Shown one piece after another: positions 33,609-42,330 of a DNA stretch of 64,000 nt. Both the position numbers and the translations under genes were made by a program. Origin of the DNA: an uncultured Acidimicrobiales bacterium (lineage in GTDB: Bacteria > Actinomycetota > Acidimicrobiia > Acidimicrobiales > Bin134); contig OX638350.1 in assembly GCA_951813325.1 (NCBI GenBank), positions 3,019,954 to 3,083,953 on the forward strand, in the 5' to 3' direction. The first letter of the stretch is position 1. Every line of letters starts with the position of its first letter. The notes under the pieces were generated by a model. That model saw only the letters and a list, made by a program, of their open reading frames with translations. It did no database searches and was not told where the DNA came from.

Positions 33609-34505
33609 GTGGTTTCAGGTGTTGTGGGCAAACGGCCAGCTTGGGTGTCGGATGAGATGTTCCCGTTCGAGAGCCGGTTCGCCACTTCTCCGCGTGGACA
33701 CATGATGCACTACGTCGATGAAGGTTCTGGAGAACCGATCGTGTTCGTGCATGGCAATCCGGCCTGGTCGTTCGAGTTCCGACATCTGATCGGAGGTCTG
33801 AGGTCGGAGTTCCGCTGCGTGGCACCCGACCACATCGGATTCGGTTTATCGTCGCGCAGCCACCAAGAGGAGGATCATCATCCGGCAGTTCACGCGGAAG
33901 CCCTAGCGGCTCTAATGGACGATTTGGACCTCCATGATGTGACGCTGTTCATGTCGGATTGGGGCGGGCCGATCGGTCTCGACTTCGCACGCCAGTCTCC
34001 GGATCGGGTCAAACGGCTCATCATCGCTAACACTTGGTGCTGGCCGGTGAACCGCGATCTCCATTTCTGGTTCTTCAGCAAGATGATGTCGGGCCCGTTA
34101 GGTCAATATCTGATCAAGCGGCGCAACTATTTCGTCAACGGAGTCATGCTCCGGGCAGTCGGGAACAAGGACTCGCTGAGCGAAGAGGCAATGGAGCACT
34201 ATCGCCGGGCACAGCCCTCACCGGCCGAAAGGGAAGCAAACGCCGCTCTGCCGGGATACATCGTTGGCGCCACTGACTGGCTCCAGACCATCTGGGATGA
34301 GCGCTCGGCCTTCAACGAAAAGCCCACACTCATTTTGTGGGGGAACAAGGACATCGCGTTCCGGACTAAGGAACTCAACCGCTGGAGGTCGGAACTCGTC
34401 GACGTACGAACGCACGAGTTCTCAGACTGCGGCCACTTCCTCCCTGAAGAAGCACCCGATCGGATTCTGCCGCTTATGCGGGCTTTCATAAGCCAGGGCC
34501 GTTGA
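33609..34505 (+). CDS. Haloalkane dehalogenase-like alpha/beta hydrolase
   Basis: 298 residues, GTG start. The nucleophile elbow is SDWGGPIGL with Asp117 in place of Ser, followed by the halide-stabilising Trp118; HGNPAW gives Asn50, the second halide-stabilising residue of one dehalogenase subfamily; the catalytic His is His276 in DCGHFLPEEAP. These features are specific to haloalkane dehalogenases, which split carbon-halogen bonds by hydrolysis. The natural substrate, probably a marine or soil organohalogen, is unknown. The next gene starts 1 base after its stop. Confidence 0.85.
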   Translation: MVSGVVGKRPAWVSDEMFPFESRFATSPRGHMMHYVDEGSGEPIVFVHGNPAWSFEFRHLIGGLRSEFRCVAPDHIGFGLSSRSHQEEDHHPAVHAEALAALMDDLDLHDVTLFMSDWGGPIGLDFARQSPDRVKRLIIANTWCWPVNRDLHFWFFSKMMSGPLGQYLIKRRNYFVNGVMLRAVGNKDSLSEEAMEHYRRAQPSPAEREANAALPGYIVGATDWLQTIWDERSAFNEKPTLILWGNKDIAFRTKELNRWRSELVDVRTHEFSDCGHFLPEEAPDRILPLMRAFISQGR

Positions 34506-34506
34506 G

Positions 34507-35190
34507 ATGCAATCCCACTTCGACAACGAGTTGTTCGATTTCTTGGTCGAGTTGCAGGCAAACAACAACCGCGAGTGGTTCGGAGAACACAAGGAACGGT
34601 ACGAGCGGCATGTCAAGCAGCCGCTGCTGGACTTCATCGAAGACTTCGAGCCGTACTTGCACTCAATCAGCAAGCATTTCGTCGCCGACGCCCGAGCCAA
34701 CGGCGGGTCCATGTTCCGGATCTATCGCGACGTCCGCTTCTCCAAGGACAAATCTCCCTACAAGACGCAGGCCGCGGTCCACTTCCGCCACGAGGCCGGC
34801 AAGTCGGCCCACGCGCCGGGGTTCTATCTCCACCTGGCGCCCGACGAAGTCTTCGCCGGAGTCGGCCTCTGGCGGCCAGACTCAGCTGCGCTGGCAGGTA
34901 TCCGTCACCAGATCGTCGCCGATCCCCATAGCTGGGATCGGGCTGTGCAAGCCCCCGGCTTCGCCGAACAATTCGAACTGACCGGAGACTCGCTGAAGCG
35001 CCCCCCGAAGGGGTTTGATCCCGATCACCCGAAAATCGAAGACCTCAAGCGTAAGGACTACGTCGCCACGATCCCATTATCTGAGCAAGAGGTCACGACC
35101 GCGGGCTTCATCGAATCATTCGCCGACGCCTGCCGCAGAGCTTCGCCATATGCGAAGTTCCTGACAACAGCCGTCGGCCTCTCGTACTGA
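34507..35190 (+). CDS. DUF2461-family protein
   Basis: 227 residues matching the DUF2461 family throughout: FDNELFDFLVELQANNNREW, FRIYRDVRFSKDKSPYKT, FYLHLAPDEVFAGVGLWRP and, near the end, KRKDYVATIPLSEQEV. No function is established for the family. It begins directly after the dehalogenase stop, so the two are probably co-transcribed. Confidence 0.88.
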   Translation: MQSHFDNELFDFLVELQANNNREWFGEHKERYERHVKQPLLDFIEDFEPYLHSISKHFVADARANGGSMFRIYRDVRFSKDKSPYKTQAAVHFRHEAGKSAHAPGFYLHLAPDEVFAGVGLWRPDSAALAGIRHQIVADPHSWDRAVQAPGFAEQFELTGDSLKRPPKGFDPDHPKIEDLKRKDYVATIPLSEQEVTTAGFIESFADACRRASPYAKFLTTAVGLSY

Positions 35191-35201
35191 CCGAACCAGA
35201 T

Positions 35202-36440
35202 TCAAATACCAGGCAGGGGGGCTTCCGGTACGCGCACTGAGCCTGCTGCGATTGCTTGCCGTAGCCAGGGTCCAATTGATGGGTGGGCTAGCTTCAGCCG
35301 GCCTCGCCCACTGGGGCTGACCATACCCGACAGCAACAGCCGCCTGCGATAGGCGCTGGCGCTGGCCTTGCCTATTCCAGCCTCTTCGCATATCGCGGCG
35401 ACCCGAGGCGAATCGTCTGCCTCGGCAAGAACAGCCAAGGCAGCCAGGAAGCGCTTGTCGGTGTCCGACAGGCTTTCCCATGTCGGGGCAAACAAGTGAC
35501 CTTCGAGCGACTCTCTGGCCTCGGCGACGGCCCCTTTTGCGTGGTTGACGGCGATTGGGTTGCCCGTACCCCCCGCCGAGCGCCACATCTTGTCGCCCAC
35601 AAGTTGGAGCATGTACGGATGGCCAGCCACAGCTGAGGTGGCTATATCCAGAGCCTCTTCGCTGATGATGCCACCGTGCATCTCAATCGGCTCTTGCAGT
35701 CCGCGCCGCGCCTCGGGTTCTGACAAGAGGTCCACTCTATGGACAGCAAGGCGCTGTAGGAATGTCGATTTCCTGTCGGCCAGCAGCGTTTCGGTGATAT
35801 AGGGCAGTGCCGCCCCCACGAACACCAGAGCCCGTCGCTCCCGTTTTGCTATGTGCTGAATGTATGAGCCGAGCTGTCTCGCTTTGGCCAGTGGGATCGC
35901 ATGCATTTCATCCATAGTGAGCAGCACGCGGACATCGATTTGGGCGGCCGCGCTTGCGAGTTCACTGAGATCGCGTCGAAGGTCATCGCCGTATCTCGTC
36001 CTCTTCGGATCGGACTCCTCGTCAAACGAGACACCGGCTGACAAGCCTCCAACTCCCAAGCTCATTCCCGACACCAGTCGTTTGGCGGATTCGCCGTGAG
36101 CTTGCACCAATGACTCGTGTGCTCGAATGACCTCCTTGTGGGTCTCCGCAATCGGGTCGCCGTCCGTACCTGAGACTGAAAGAACCAGCCACCCACGCTC
36201 TGCTCGGGCAGCGTCCTCAATCTCGTTCAACACAACCGTCTTGCCCAAACCCCGCGGCGCCAACAGCACATTTGCCCCTCCCTCACTGGCAGGATCACCG
36301 GCCAGCAGGGCACACACGTCGCGGATCAGCTCATCCCTTCCCACCAAACACGGCGGCGTGCTCCCAAACCCAGGAGTGAACGGCAGCGAATCCGGGACAT
36401 CTCCTACATTAGGAAAGTAGCGGGGTCGTTCTCCCTCCAC
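35202..36440 (-). CDS. AAA-type ATPase with winged-helix-like C-terminus
   Basis: 412 residues. Walker A APRGLGKT (residues 61-68, first Gly replaced by Ala), Walker B VLLTMDEMHAIPLAK with a sensor-like block ALVFVGAALPYITE, and SGHPYMLQLVGDKMWRS-like lid region (AGHPYMLQLVGDKMW here). It belongs to the AAA_16/ORC-like group, whose members pair with unknown effectors or act as STAND-type signalling ATPases. The C-terminal 90 residues look like a winged helix (ICEEAGIGKASASAYRRRLL). GTG start; a lysine-coding repeat lies just upstream. No partner is evident. Confidence 0.78.
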   Translation of the reverse strand: MEGERPRYFPNVGDVPDSLPFTPGFGSTPPCLVGRDELIRDVCALLAGDPASEGGANVLLAPRGLGKTVVLNEIEDAARAERGWLVLSVSGTDGDPIAETHKEVIRAHESLVQAHGESAKRLVSGMSLGVGGLSAGVSFDEESDPKRTRYGDDLRRDLSELASAAAQIDVRVLLTMDEMHAIPLAKARQLGSYIQHIAKRERRALVFVGAALPYITETLLADRKSTFLQRLAVHRVDLLSEPEARRGLQEPIEMHGGIISEEALDIATSAVAGHPYMLQLVGDKMWRSAGGTGNPIAVNHAKGAVAEARESLEGHLFAPTWESLSDTDKRFLAALAVLAEADDSPRVAAICEEAGIGKASASAYRRRLLLSGMVSPSGRGRLKLAHPSIGPWLRQAIAAGSVRVPEAPLPGI

Positions 36441-36461
36441 CCCCGCAGTTTATCTCAACGC

Positions 36462-36518
36462 TTCACTATTTTCTTTTTCTTCTCTGTTTTCACTTTCTTC
36501 ACTATTTTCTTTTTCTTC
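36462..36518 (-). repeat. 21-bp direct repeat in a polypurine tract
   Basis: An identical 21-bp A/G-rich unit (minus strand) occurs at 36462-36482 and 36498-36518, period 36, within about 57 bases that are almost purely purine on that strand. One minus-strand frame reads through it as Lys-rich (AKKKKIVKK, then TEKKKKIVKR and a stop at 36459), but it has no convincing start. It is unlike the surrounding GC-rich DNA. Confidence 0.7.
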
Positions 36519-36536
36519 GCAATGGCCAGCCCAACC

Positions 36537-37670
36537 TCAGGAGGTCTTGGGCGAGGGGGTGTAGTTCTCAAGTTCGGGGATGATCTCTTTGCCCAGCAAT
36601 TCGATGGTGCGCATGATCGACTCGTGGGAGTGATAGCCGAACTGCACGTAGCAGATGAGCTGGTCCACGCCGAGGTCGGCGTAGTGCTTCATCTTCTCGT
36701 AGCAGGTGTCCACATCGCCCACCACGATCATGTCGGCCTCGTCGAAGTGGTGGATGAGGTCGTCGATTCCCTCTTCCATCAGCGGCTTGAGCAGCGGGAA
36801 GGTGGCGTCGCGCTCCTCTTGTGACAATTCGGGCAGCTCCCAGTCCAAGGTGAACTGGGCCAGGTTGGTGTACCACCACTCCACCGACTTCCACACCTCG
36901 TTGTCCAGCACCTGCTGGGGGGTGTCGGCGCAGTGCACCAGGGTGTAGGCCGCGGTGGCGTTGGTGGTCACGTCGGTGATGGGCTCGGGGTTCTCGGCCG
37001 CGGCCCGGTAGTTGCGGATGTGGCGGCCCATGGCCTCCAGCGGCTGCATGATGGAGAACGACAGCATGCCCATGCCCGCCTTGCCGGCCACCGCGGCGGA
37101 GTTCTCCGAGGCGCACGCCATCCACGCCGGCGGGTGGGGGTACTGCATCGGCTTGGGGGTGACCATCCGCTTGGGGAACTTGAACCGGGGCGAGTCGTAC
37201 TCGAAGTACTCCTCACGCCACATGCCGCACACGATCTCGATGGCCTCCTGCCAGTCGTCGCGGGACCGCTCCCGGTCGACGCCGAAGGCGATCTGCTCCA
37301 TGGGGGTGGACCGGCCGGTGCCCCACACCGCCCGACCGTTGGACAAGATGTCAACGGTGGCCACCTTTTCGGCGATCCGCTGCGGCGGGATGAACCCGAA
37401 CGGGGTCAGGGTCACGCCGAAGCCCATCTTGATGTTCTCGGTCACCATCGACAAGGCACCGAGGAACACCTCGGAGGCGGGACAGTGCGAGCGGCCCTCC
37501 CGGAAGTGGTGCTCCACCGCCCAGATGGTGTTGAACCCGAAGTTGTCGGCCAGCTTGATCTGCTCGACGGCGTCCTTGTAGGCCTTCTGCTCCCGCTCCC
37601 TTTGACCCCAGGGATGGGGCTTTCCCCAAGGCTTGGGCGCATCAACCTCGTACAGCAAGTCCAACTTCAT
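36537..37670 (-). CDS. LLM-class flavin-dependent oxidoreductase
   Basis: 377 residues, luciferase-like TIM barrel: QIKLADNFGFNTIWAVEHHF near the N-terminus, MGFGVTLTPFGFIPPQRIAE, then WGTGRSTPMEQIAFGVDRER. The His pair in VEHHF is typical of bacterial luciferase-type monooxygenases that use FMNH2. The substrate is unknown. It is longer than the F420-type relatives elsewhere in this window and belongs to a different branch. Confidence 0.87.
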   Translation of the reverse strand: MKLDLLYEVDAPKPWGKPHPWGQREREQKAYKDAVEQIKLADNFGFNTIWAVEHHFREGRSHCPASEVFLGALSMVTENIKMGFGVTLTPFGFIPPQRIAEKVATVDILSNGRAVWGTGRSTPMEQIAFGVDRERSRDDWQEAIEIVCGMWREEYFEYDSPRFKFPKRMVTPKPMQYPHPPAWMACASENSAAVAGKAGMGMLSFSIMQPLEAMGRHIRNYRAAAENPEPITDVTTNATAAYTLVHCADTPQQVLDNEVWKSVEWWYTNLAQFTLDWELPELSQEERDATFPLLKPLMEEGIDDLIHHFDEADMIVVGDVDTCYEKMKHYADLGVDQLICYVQFGYHSHESIMRTIELLGKEIIPELENYTPSPKTS

Positions 37671-37698
37671 GGCGGCGACGTTACCGACCAGCCTCGGA

Positions 37699-38604
37699 TC
37701 AGCGCATCTTGGAGCCCACGCCAGGGCCGACCTCAGCCTCCGCTTCGGCGGCCAGCCGGAACCCCATGTGCCCGGTGGTGGAATCGGGGCCGTTGGCGTG
37801 CCGGGCAGCCACCCGATACCGGTTGCAGTAGGAGTCGTGGCACAGGTACGACCCGCCCCGGATGGACCTGACCCGGCCCTGGGGAGGTCCCATCGGATCG
37901 ACCAGCGGCCTCTCGGGGGGGAACCGGTTTTCGAACCAGTCAGCGCACCACTCCCACACGTTGCCCGAGCAGTTGTAGAGGCCGAACCCGTTGGGCTGGT
38001 ACTCGTCCACCGGCGCGGTGCCCACGTAGCCGTCCTCGGCGGTGTTGTGGCTGGGGAACTCGCCCTCCCAGATGTTCAGCCGAGGCACCCCGTCGGGACA
38101 CAGCTCGTCGCCCCACGGGAGCCGGGCCTGTTCCAGCCCACCCCGGGCGGCATGCTCCCACTCGGCCTCGGTGGGCAGCCGGGCCCCGTACCACGCCGCG
38201 CAGGCCGCGGCGTCGAACCACGACACGTGGACCACTGGATGGTCGCCGCGATCCTCCACCGACGACTGGGGCCCTTCGGGCCGGGACCAACAGGCCCCTT
38301 CCACCTGCCGCCACCACTCGGCGCCTACTACCCCCCGGGTGGGCTGGAAGTCGTCGGGCAGCAGCCCGCCGAACACGAACGACCATCCCTCCCGCTCGGC
38401 GATGGTCACGTGCGCGGTGGCTTCCACGAAGGCGGCAAACTCGGCGTTGGTCACCGCGGTGGCCGCGATCTGGTAGGGCCTCAGCACCACCTCACGCACC
38501 GGTCCCTCGCCATCGCCTTCGAACCACACCTCGTCGGTGCCCATCAGAAACGACCCGCCGGCCAGCGCTACAAACTCCACCTCAGGGTCATACCATGAAT
38601 CCAT
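37699..38604 (-). CDS. Formylglycine-generating enzyme
   Basis: 301 residues of the FGE/SUMF1 family from ATG 38604. FVALAGGSFLMGTDE opens the domain, VSWFDAAACAAWYGARLPTE and NVWEWCADWF follow, and the end has RGGSYLCHDSYCNRYRVAAR with Cys255 and Cys260, the two copper-binding catalytic cysteines of true FGE, then HMGFRLA. Most bacterial family members lack these cysteines, so this is a genuine sulfatase-activating enzyme candidate. No sulfatase is in the window. The start codon overlaps that of the divergent gene at 38603. Confidence 0.87.
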   Translation of the reverse strand: MDSWYDPEVEFVALAGGSFLMGTDEVWFEGDGEGPVREVVLRPYQIAATAVTNAEFAAFVEATAHVTIAEREGWSFVFGGLLPDDFQPTRGVVGAEWWRQVEGACWSRPEGPQSSVEDRGDHPVVHVSWFDAAACAAWYGARLPTEAEWEHAARGGLEQARLPWGDELCPDGVPRLNIWEGEFPSHNTAEDGYVGTAPVDEYQPNGFGLYNCSGNVWEWCADWFENRFPPERPLVDPMGPPQGRVRSIRGGSYLCHDSYCNRYRVAARHANGPDSTTGHMGFRLAAEAEAEVGPGVGSKMR

Positions 38605-39334
38605 GAAGACAACCGGAATCATCTTCGCCGGCCTGGATTGCGATGCCGACGCCATCGAGGACTGGAACCGCTGGTACGACCTCGAGCATCTGCCTCCCAA
38701 CATCGCCCTGACCGATGTGATGCACGGTCGCCGCTATGTGGCCCCGCCCAGTCACCAGGCGCTGCGCCCCGATGGCTGTGACGAGGCCTTCTCGGAGGGC
38801 CGCAGCGCGTTCCTCACCGTCTACTGGCTGTGCGGAGACGTCGACGGGGTGATGGCCACCATGACTGACTACCGAGAAGTCCTCGTGGAGGCCGACCGGA
38901 TGTTCCCCGACGAGAAGAAGATCGTGCGGCTGGGCGACGCCCTGGCCCTCGACTGGGCGGTGGCCGATCCGGCGCTGAAGGCAGACCCCGGCGACATCCC
39001 CCACATGTCCCACACCGACCTCCACGTAGTGTTGCGCCGAGGCATGGGCGACCAGAATTGGCACCGTGCCATCTATGCCCCCGCCGCGGTGGCCGTCGAC
39101 GGTGTCCATGCAGTGGTGTCGTTCACCTCACGATTCGCCCCCGACACCGCCATCGATCTGCACATGATCGAGGGCAATCCCAACGAGGTGGTCCCCGCGC
39201 TGCGGGCCGCCACCCCTTCCCGGCCCGCCACCACCGATGTCGGCATGGACGGGCCATTCCAACTCATCGAGCCGCTGCGCTACCCGTGGGCTGAGCAGAT
39301 CCGCGGGTCATGGATGCCCCAAACGGTCGCCTGA
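38603..39334 (+). CDS. EthD-like dimeric alpha-beta barrel protein (tentative)
   Basis: 243 residues from ATG 38603. The opening IIFAGLDCDADAIEDWNRWY and DLEHLPPN fit proteins of the dimeric ferredoxin-like barrel type in which a D/E-x-F/W-N-x-W-Y-x-x-x-H-L-P motif is conserved; two such halves seem present. The function is unknown; relatives sit near catabolic genes. The ATG shares bases with the divergent FGE start (CATG), and no ribosome-binding site is visible for either. The DUF445 gene that follows overlaps it by 25 bases. Confidence 0.62.
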   Translation: MKTTGIIFAGLDCDADAIEDWNRWYDLEHLPPNIALTDVMHGRRYVAPPSHQALRPDGCDEAFSEGRSAFLTVYWLCGDVDGVMATMTDYREVLVEADRMFPDEKKIVRLGDALALDWAVADPALKADPGDIPHMSHTDLHVVLRRGMGDQNWHRAIYAPAAVAVDGVHAVVSFTSRFAPDTAIDLHMIEGNPNEVVPALRAATPSRPATTDVGMDGPFQLIEPLRYPWAEQIRGSWMPQTVA

Positions 39335-40362
39335 GCGACCCGGCGTCCCATAGGGGAGCCAAGAGGCGGGCATCAGGGGACTCCCCATCGCTTCGCCGCG
39401 CCAAGCGCCGGGCCACCGGCCTGCTGCTAGCGGCCGCCGCCCTATTTGTGGTCATTCGCCTGCTCACCGACGGCGACGGCTGGGCCGGCTATGTGGAAGC
39501 CGCCGCCGAGGCCGCCATGATCGGCGGGCTGGCCGACTGGTTTGCGGTGACCGCCCTTTTCAAACACCCGCTGGGCATCCCCATCCCCCACACCGCCATC
39601 ATCCCCCGCCGCAAAGACGCCATCGGCGCCAGCCTGGGCGAATTCGTGCAGGACAACTTCTTCGACCCCGACGACCTGGCCCGCTGGGTGGCCGATCGGG
39701 CACCCGCCGAGGCCCTTGGGCGTTGGCTGGCCGCCGAGGGGGACTCCGGGCTGGTCTCAGCCCCCGCGCTGGGCCGGTTGCTGGAATCACTGGTCGATGG
39801 AAAGCACCATCGCTCCATGGTCGACGCCGCCGTCGAGCGGGCCGACCGCTTTCTGGTGGACAACCACGGCGTGCTGCGGGACCGCATCGTCGAAGAAGCC
39901 CCCGTCTATACCCCCAAGGTGCTCGACCACCACATCTTCAACCGACTCCATCGGGGGGTGCGCGGAGTGCTGGCCGATATGGCCGACGATCCCGAGCACG
40001 AACTGCGCCTGCGCATCGACGCCGGCCTGAGAAGCTACGCCCAGCGACTCCAAACAAATTCGGCACTGGGTAGCCGGGTAGAGGCCGCCTTGGTCCGAGT
40101 CGGACAGTCGCTGCAATCCGAATCCACTCTTCAGAACCGGGTCGACCGGTGGCTCGTCTCCGCAATGAGCTTGCTGGCCCGCCACGCCCAAGCCGAGGTG
40201 GCCAACGTGATCGGCACCACCGTGGCCCGCTGGGACGCCGACGACACCAGTACCCGCATCGAACGCCGAGTAGGCCGCGACCTCCAGTTCATCCGCATCA
40301 ACGGCACCCTCATAGGCGCCCTAGCCGGCCTAGCCATCCACGGAATCAAGCAGATCCTCTAA
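39310..40362 (+). CDS. DUF445-family membrane protein
   Basis: 350 residues. A single N-terminal membrane helix (ATGLLLAAAALFVVIRLL) is followed by the family's best-conserved segment MIGGLADWFAVTALFKHPLG and IPHTAIIPRRKD, long amphipathic helices and a second hydrophobic segment at the very end (LIGALAGLAIHGI). DUF445 (YjiN-like) proteins have no settled function. It overlaps the preceding gene by 25 bases and its stop overlaps that of the convergent ligase. Confidence 0.88.
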   Translation: MDAPNGRLSDPASHRGAKRRASGDSPSLRRAKRRATGLLLAAAALFVVIRLLTDGDGWAGYVEAAAEAAMIGGLADWFAVTALFKHPLGIPIPHTAIIPRRKDAIGASLGEFVQDNFFDPDDLARWVADRAPAEALGRWLAAEGDSGLVSAPALGRLLESLVDGKHHRSMVDAAVERADRFLVDNHGVLRDRIVEEAPVYTPKVLDHHIFNRLHRGVRGVLADMADDPEHELRLRIDAGLRSYAQRLQTNSALGSRVEAALVRVGQSLQSESTLQNRVDRWLVSAMSLLARHAQAEVANVIGTTVARWDADDTSTRIERRVGRDLQFIRINGTLIGALAGLAIHGIKQIL

Positions 40363-41888
40363 TCGCTGAACTGAGCCCGCAGCTCGTGCTTCAGCACCTT
40401 CCCGGTCGCATTGCGGGGCAGCGAGTCCACGATCTCCAGCTGCTCGGGGATCTTCTGAGGCATTATCCCTGATGACCGGAAATAGTCCCCCACCTCAGCC
40501 AAAGTAAGGCCGTCTGCCCCAGTAGCCAGCTCCACCACCGCGCACACCCGCTCGCCCCGCTCTTCGTCGGGCAGGCCGATCACGCCGGCATCCAACACCT
40601 TGGGGTGGGCGAACAGCAGGTCCTCAATCTCGGTGGCCGAGATGTTCTCCCCTTTGCGGATGATGATGTCCTTCACCCGCCCGGTGAGCGTCACGTACCC
40701 GTCGGCGTCTAGAAAGCCCACGTCGCCGGTGTGGAACCAGCCGTCATCAAACGAGGCGGCGGTCAGCGCCTCGTCCATGTAGCCCCGACACACCATGGGA
40801 CCCCGAATCCACAGCTCCCCCTCCACGCCAACTTCGGCCGGGTCGCCGTCGAAGCCCACCACCTTGATCTCCGCTCCGGCCAGCGGTCGGCCCTCGGTCT
40901 CAGCCAGCTTCTCGTCGGGGTCATCGGGAGTGTTCTGGGCGATGATCGGCGCCTCGGTCATCCCCCACGCATGGCCGCATCCCCGCCCGCCCATCTCGGC
41001 CATCACCTCATAATGCTGAGACCCAGGCATAGGGGCTCCTCCCCCCGAGCAGAGCCGAAGCTGAGGCAGGATCGGCTCACCGGGCTGCTTGCGCTGCTCG
41101 GCCAGAAACGCCATGAAAAAGGCCGGGCCCCCGCCCACCAGGGTGACCCCGTGGCGGGCGAACAACTCCGTGGTTTCCGTTGGGTCAAACGCCTCGGCAA
41201 TCACCAGCGTGCATCCCGAGCTCAGCGACACCGACAGATTGGACACTCCGCCGATGTGGGCAAAGGGGAAGGCCAGCCCGAACTTGTCATCGGCGGTCAC
41301 GTGCTGGCGCTCCACCATGGCAAGCCCCGACGCCATCACCGAGGTGTCGCAATGACGAGCTCCCTTGGGGTTCGACGTTGTGCCCGACGTGTAATACACC
41401 CACCGGATTTGCTCGGCGTCCTGCGGGGCAGGAATGTCGTTCAGCACCGACGGGTCCCCGGTGGGCAGTTCTCCATCGCACACCACCACGTCCAACCCAT
41501 CAACCTCCGCAGCAATCCCCTCGGCCATTGCCTGGTAGTCGAACCCCCTCCACACCGAAGGCACCAAGAACAGCCGAGCCTCCGTCTGCCGCACGCAGAA
41601 ACCCACCTCTCGCTCCCGATAAACCGGAATAATCGGATTCTGCACCGCCCCCAGCCGCGCCAAAGCCGCCTGCAACACCAGCGTCGAAGCCCAAGTGGGC
41701 AACTGCCAAGAAACCGAAACCCCCGGCCCCACCCCCAACTCAACCAACCCCGCCGCCACCCGCCGAGCCGATTCCCGATACGCCCCAAACGAAAGCACCC
41801 GATCCCGATCATCCACGATCATCGGAGCGTCAGGCGAAAGCTCCGCCCGCCTCTCCACCATCCCCCAAAACGTCCCGCCTGTGAGCAT
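40359..41888 (-). CDS. AMP-dependent acyl-CoA ligase
   Basis: 509 residues. AMP-binding loop WVYYTSGTTSNPKGARH, then CGHAWGMTEAPIIAQN, WFHTGDVGFLDADGYVTLTG, RVKDIIIRKGENISATEIED and the catalytic Lys in RNATGKVLKHEL. It resembles the cyclohexanecarboxylate/medium-chain acyl-CoA ligase group. Start ATG 41888 lies 17 bases from the divergent start of the oxidoreductase remnant, so the promoter of this gene may have been altered by the rearrangement there. Confidence 0.88.
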   Translation of the reverse strand: MLTGGTFWGMVERRAELSPDAPMIVDDRDRVLSFGAYRESARRVAAGLVELGVGPGVSVSWQLPTWASTLVLQAALARLGAVQNPIIPVYREREVGFCVRQTEARLFLVPSVWRGFDYQAMAEGIAAEVDGLDVVVCDGELPTGDPSVLNDIPAPQDAEQIRWVYYTSGTTSNPKGARHCDTSVMASGLAMVERQHVTADDKFGLAFPFAHIGGVSNLSVSLSSGCTLVIAEAFDPTETTELFARHGVTLVGGGPAFFMAFLAEQRKQPGEPILPQLRLCSGGGAPMPGSQHYEVMAEMGGRGCGHAWGMTEAPIIAQNTPDDPDEKLAETEGRPLAGAEIKVVGFDGDPAEVGVEGELWIRGPMVCRGYMDEALTAASFDDGWFHTGDVGFLDADGYVTLTGRVKDIIIRKGENISATEIEDLLFAHPKVLDAGVIGLPDEERGERVCAVVELATGADGLTLAEVGDYFRSSGIMPQKIPEQLEIVDSLPRNATGKVLKHELRAQFSD

Positions 41889-41905
41889 TCGATCAGAATA
41901 AGGGC

Positions 41906-42330
41906 ATGGCCACGCTGTCAGTAACCCTTCCCTCGTTCGGCCCTATCTTTCGAGACAACAACTTCCACCAGATCGCCGACCTCGCCAAGATGGCCGAGCA
42001 AGCCGGAGTCGACCGCATCATGCTCACCGACCACGTCGTCATGGGCGAGCACACCGACCGCTACCCCTACGGCCCCTTCCCATTTCCTCCAGAGACTGCA
42101 TGGCTCGAACCCCTGGCCTCCCTAGCCACCGCCCACCGCAACCTCGACGGATTCGGCATCCAGGGCGACATCGACGCAGTGACCGACGAAAACGGCCACC
42201 CGTCCATCCGGGCCACCCATCGAGGCCGCCCCCCGATGGGTGGCTGCCGGAGCCACCACCATCAACGTGGTCATGTCATTGTTCTGCCCGTCACACCTAA
42301 TGGGATGCTGGTAAGCCGACCGGGCAACCC
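41906..42330 (+). pseudogene. Chimeric remnant: deleted LLM oxidoreductase joined to the tail of an acetyltransferase gene
   Basis: Bases 41906-42129 copy the start of the intact gene at 49588 (about 14 differences in 224 bp by eye). About 465 bp corresponding to 49813-50280 are then missing; the next segment matches 50281-50433 but carries a one-base insertion near 42220 that breaks the frame. At about 42286 the sequence jumps to a copy of the last 40-odd bases of the acetyltransferase gene (equivalent to 44692-44735 and 51472-51513). The result cannot make a functional oxidoreductase. It records a former oxidoreductase-acetyltransferase pair at this place. Confidence 0.87.
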
